8,154 bases of DNA from Bacillota bacterium. GTDB taxonomy: Bacteria > Bacillota > Clostridia > Christensenellales > CAG-138. The position numbers were made by a program, and so were the translations under genes. The stretch spans positions 1 through 8,154 of the forward strand of contig JAEWZS010000023.1 in assembly GCA_023458355.1 (NCBI GenBank). The letters are read 5' to 3'. Position 1 is the first letter of the stretch. Every line of letters begins with the position of its first letter. Below are positions 7,103-8,154 of the stretch, piece after piece. The notes beneath the pieces were generated by a model. That model searched no databases. It saw only the letters and a program-made list of their open reading frames with translations, and was not told the origin of the DNA.

Positions 7103-7118
7103 CCAAAAAAATTTTTGG
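7103..7118 (+). promoter_or_regulatory. A/T-tract inverted repeat overlapping the regulator's ribosome site
   Basis: CCAAAA and TTTTGG arms (7103-7108 with 7113-7118) can form a 6-bp stem whose right end covers the first two G residues of the G6 run (7117-7122) that serves as ribosome site. It may modestly mask translation initiation, or act as an operator for autoregulation. It is short and mostly A-T, so the effect may be small. Confidence 0.3.
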
Positions 7119-7128
7119 GGGGAAGCGC

Positions 7129-7806
7129 ATGCACAAGGCGACACAGGAGCTTTTGGAGCGTGTAGCAAAAGCAGTTGCGGCTCAGTTCGGCTCAAACTGC
7201 GAGGTTGTTTTGCACGATCTTACGGCAAAGGACCCTGAAAACACCATCGTAGCTATTGAAAACGGGCATGTATCCAATCGCAAGATTGGTACCGGCTCGT
7301 CGCAAGTTGCACTCGAAACGCTCGAGTCGATCCGCGAGGGAAAAAAGGAATTTCACGATCATTTCGACTATCTTACAAAAACGCGCGACGGCCGCATACT
7401 ACGTTCGAGCACCGTTTATATTAAAGACGAAAAGGGAAAGCCCGAAGGCATTCTTTCCATCAACTACGATCTTACGCAGCTGATGATGGCGGAATCCGCC
7501 ATCGCCAGGCTCGTATCAAACGGTCACAGCGAGGAACCGCAGCGCATACCGACAAACGTCAACGAGCTGCTCGATGATTTGTTGGAGCAATCGGTACGTC
7601 TTGTGGGCAAGCCCGTGGCCATGATGAACAAAGATGAGAAGGTAAAGGCCATTGCCTTCCTAAACGAAGCCGGGGCGATGCTCATCACCAAAAGCGGCGA
7701 TAAAATCGCCAAACATTTCGGCATCAGCAAATACACGCTGTATTCGTACCTTGATTCCACGTCCTCCGACTCCGGCAAAGCCGCTGCCACGGACGGGCAG
7801 AACTGA
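7129..7806 (+). CDS. YheO/DauR-type transcriptional regulator (PAS_6-like sensor plus C-terminal HTH)
   Basis: A 225-residue protein, near the usual 210-240 for YheO-like regulators. Residues about 7-117 form the YheO-type PAS-like ligand domain (CEVVLHDL at 24-31, IGTGSS at 53-58, LRSSTVYIKD at 91-100, GILSINYDLT near 107-116). Residues about 165-210 carry the family's C-terminal helix-turn-helix (KVKAIAFLNEAGAML, then IAKHFGISKYTLYSYL). The ATG at 7129 is preferred: it follows GGGGGGAAG closely and leaves the promoter upstream. An in-frame ATG at 7078 would put the -10 inside the gene, adds 17 residues unlike the family and lacks a ribosome site. It is divergent from the ssnA operon and 53 nt upstream of ygeY, so it very likely controls one or both. 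The family includes sensors of small metabolites (DauR for D-arginine catabolism); a purine-pathway ligand here is inference. Confidence 0.9.
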   Translation: MHKATQELLERVAKAVAAQFGSNCEVVLHDLTAKDPENTIVAIENGHVSNRKIGTGSSQVALETLESIREGKKEFHDHFDYLTKTRDGRILRSSTVYIKDEKGKPEGILSINYDLTQLMMAESAIARLVSNGHSEEPQRIPTNVNELLDDLLEQSVRLVGKPVAMMNKDEKVKAIAFLNEAGAMLITKSGDKIAKHFGISKYTLYSYLDSTSSDSGKAAATDGQN

Positions 7807-7859
7807 TATACATTAAAAAACACCGCGGCTCAAAACAAAGAAAGGAACATAAACGAACT

Positions 7860-8154
7860 ATGGATTTCGCGGCGATCAAAAAGGCGGCGGAAGGCTACCT
7901 TCCCCAAATGACCAAGTTTTTGCGCGACCTCATTGCCATCCCCAGCGAAAGCTGTGATGAGGAGGGCGTAATCAAGCGCACCATCGAGGAAATGAAGGCG
8001 CTCGGCTTTGATAAGGCCGAAATCGATAAGCAGGGAAACGCGCTCGGCTTCATGGGCCATGGCAAAAAGATTATCGCATTTGACGGACATATCGACACCG
8101 TTGGTATTGGCAACCGCAGCAATTGGAAGTTTGATCCCTACGAAGGTTTTGAGT
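7860..8154 (+). CDS. ygeY: YgeY-type M20 metallohydrolase, N-terminal 98 codons (cut by window edge)
   Basis: ATG at 7860 opens a frame running off the window; the family is about 400 residues, so about a quarter is present. It matches the M20 (ArgE/DapE/YgeY) metallopeptidase start: a helical N-terminus, LIAIPSESCDEEG near 25-36, then AFDGHIDTVGIG at 73-84 with the first zinc His77 and the paired Asp79 of the HxD motif. The following NWKFDPYEG is typical of YgeY rather than ArgE or DapE. The ribosome site GAAAGGA at 7840-7846 is 13 nt away, rather far, and could mean modest translation. It is probably co-transcribed with the regulator. In known clusters ygeY sits with ygeW (carbamoyltransferase-like) and ygeX (diaminopropionate ammonia-lyase), suggesting a hydrolytic step on a ring-opened nitrogen compound; its real substrate is unsettled. 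The remaining zinc ligands and catalytic Glu cannot be checked here. Confidence 0.88.
   Translation, partial: MDFAAIKKAAEGYLPQMTKFLRDLIAIPSESCDEEGVIKRTIEEMKALGFDKAEIDKQGNALGFMGHGKKIIAFDGHIDTVGIGNRSNWKFDPYEGFE

Larger units (their letters stand above)
6842..7103 (+). repeat. Direct repeat pair TTAGTATTG(g)CAC at both ends of the divergent region
   Basis: TTAGTATTG followed by CAC occurs at 6842-6853, and TTAGTATTG-g-CAC at 7091-7103; coordinates span from the first copy to the end of the second. One copy sits about 30 nt upstream of the ssnA start and the other just after the regulator's -10. The pair could be binding sites for the divergent regulator, but in AT-rich DNA of this length a 9-nt match can arise by chance. 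Confidence 0.3.

Noticed and set aside
7078..7128. Upstream in-frame ATG as start of the regulator
   Set aside because: It overlaps the predicted -10, has no ribosome site and adds residues unlike the family; the ATG at 7129 follows a G-rich ribosome site.
7807..7859. Terminator or promoter between the regulator and ygeY
   Set aside because: The 53-nt gap has only a short CCGCGG palindrome, no stem plus T-run and no paired -35/-10, so read-through is more likely.
1..8154. CRISPR array, tRNA/rRNA genes, insertion sequences or phage genes
   Set aside because: No regularly spaced repeats, cloverleaf sequences, transposase motifs or terminal inverted repeats were seen; coding density and style are uniform.

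Overview
The window reads as part of an anaerobic purine/urate-breakdown cluster of the kind first labelled 'selenium-dependent molybdenum hydroxylase' genes (relatives of Escherichia coli ygeY, ygfK, ssnA and xdhD). Strong AGGAGG-like ribosome sites, short spacers, a consensus sigma-A promoter and protein sequences resembling the clostridial forms suggest an anaerobic Bacillota, probably a gut-type Clostridia. I cannot name the genus from sequence alone.

Layout. Three genes run leftward as one apparent operon: ssnA (5486-6811, metal-dependent aminohydrolase), then ygfK (2514-5465, a large flavin/iron-sulfur reductase), then a selenium-dependent xanthine dehydrogenase-type gene (2424 to beyond position 1, with two [2Fe-2S] domains fused to the molybdenum subunit). 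ssnA and ygfK are 20 nt apart. ygfK and xdh are 89 nt apart, and that gap holds a perfect 11-bp hairpin. Two genes run rightward: a YheO/DauR-type PAS-HTH regulator (7129-7806) and, 53 nt later, the start of a ygeY-type M20 metallohydrolase (7860 to beyond 8154).

The 317-bp divergent region (6812-7128) is the least explained part. It has a well-formed leftward promoter (TTGAAA, 17 nt, TACAAT), a leader of about 165 nt, and inside that leader a long hairpin followed by six T residues on the ssnA strand. No gene lies upstream on that strand for this terminator to end, so it most likely acts as an attenuator controlling the ssnA-ygfK-xdh operon. Part of the terminator stem has an alternative upstream partner, and a 20-codon reading frame runs into the hairpin. 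I do not recognise a known riboswitch there. A rightward promoter with an extended -10 serves the regulator.

How the genes may work together (inference): Xdh oxidises or reduces a purine at a molybdenum site that in this family carries labile, non-selenocysteine selenium. YgfK is built from the same modules as dihydropyrimidine dehydrogenase and would exchange electrons with NAD(P)H, perhaps directly reducing a purine-derived ring. SsnA and YgeY would carry out hydrolytic steps on ring or ring-opened intermediates. The PAS-HTH protein would sense a pathway compound. All five proteins look intact within the window; only the two edge genes are cut by it.
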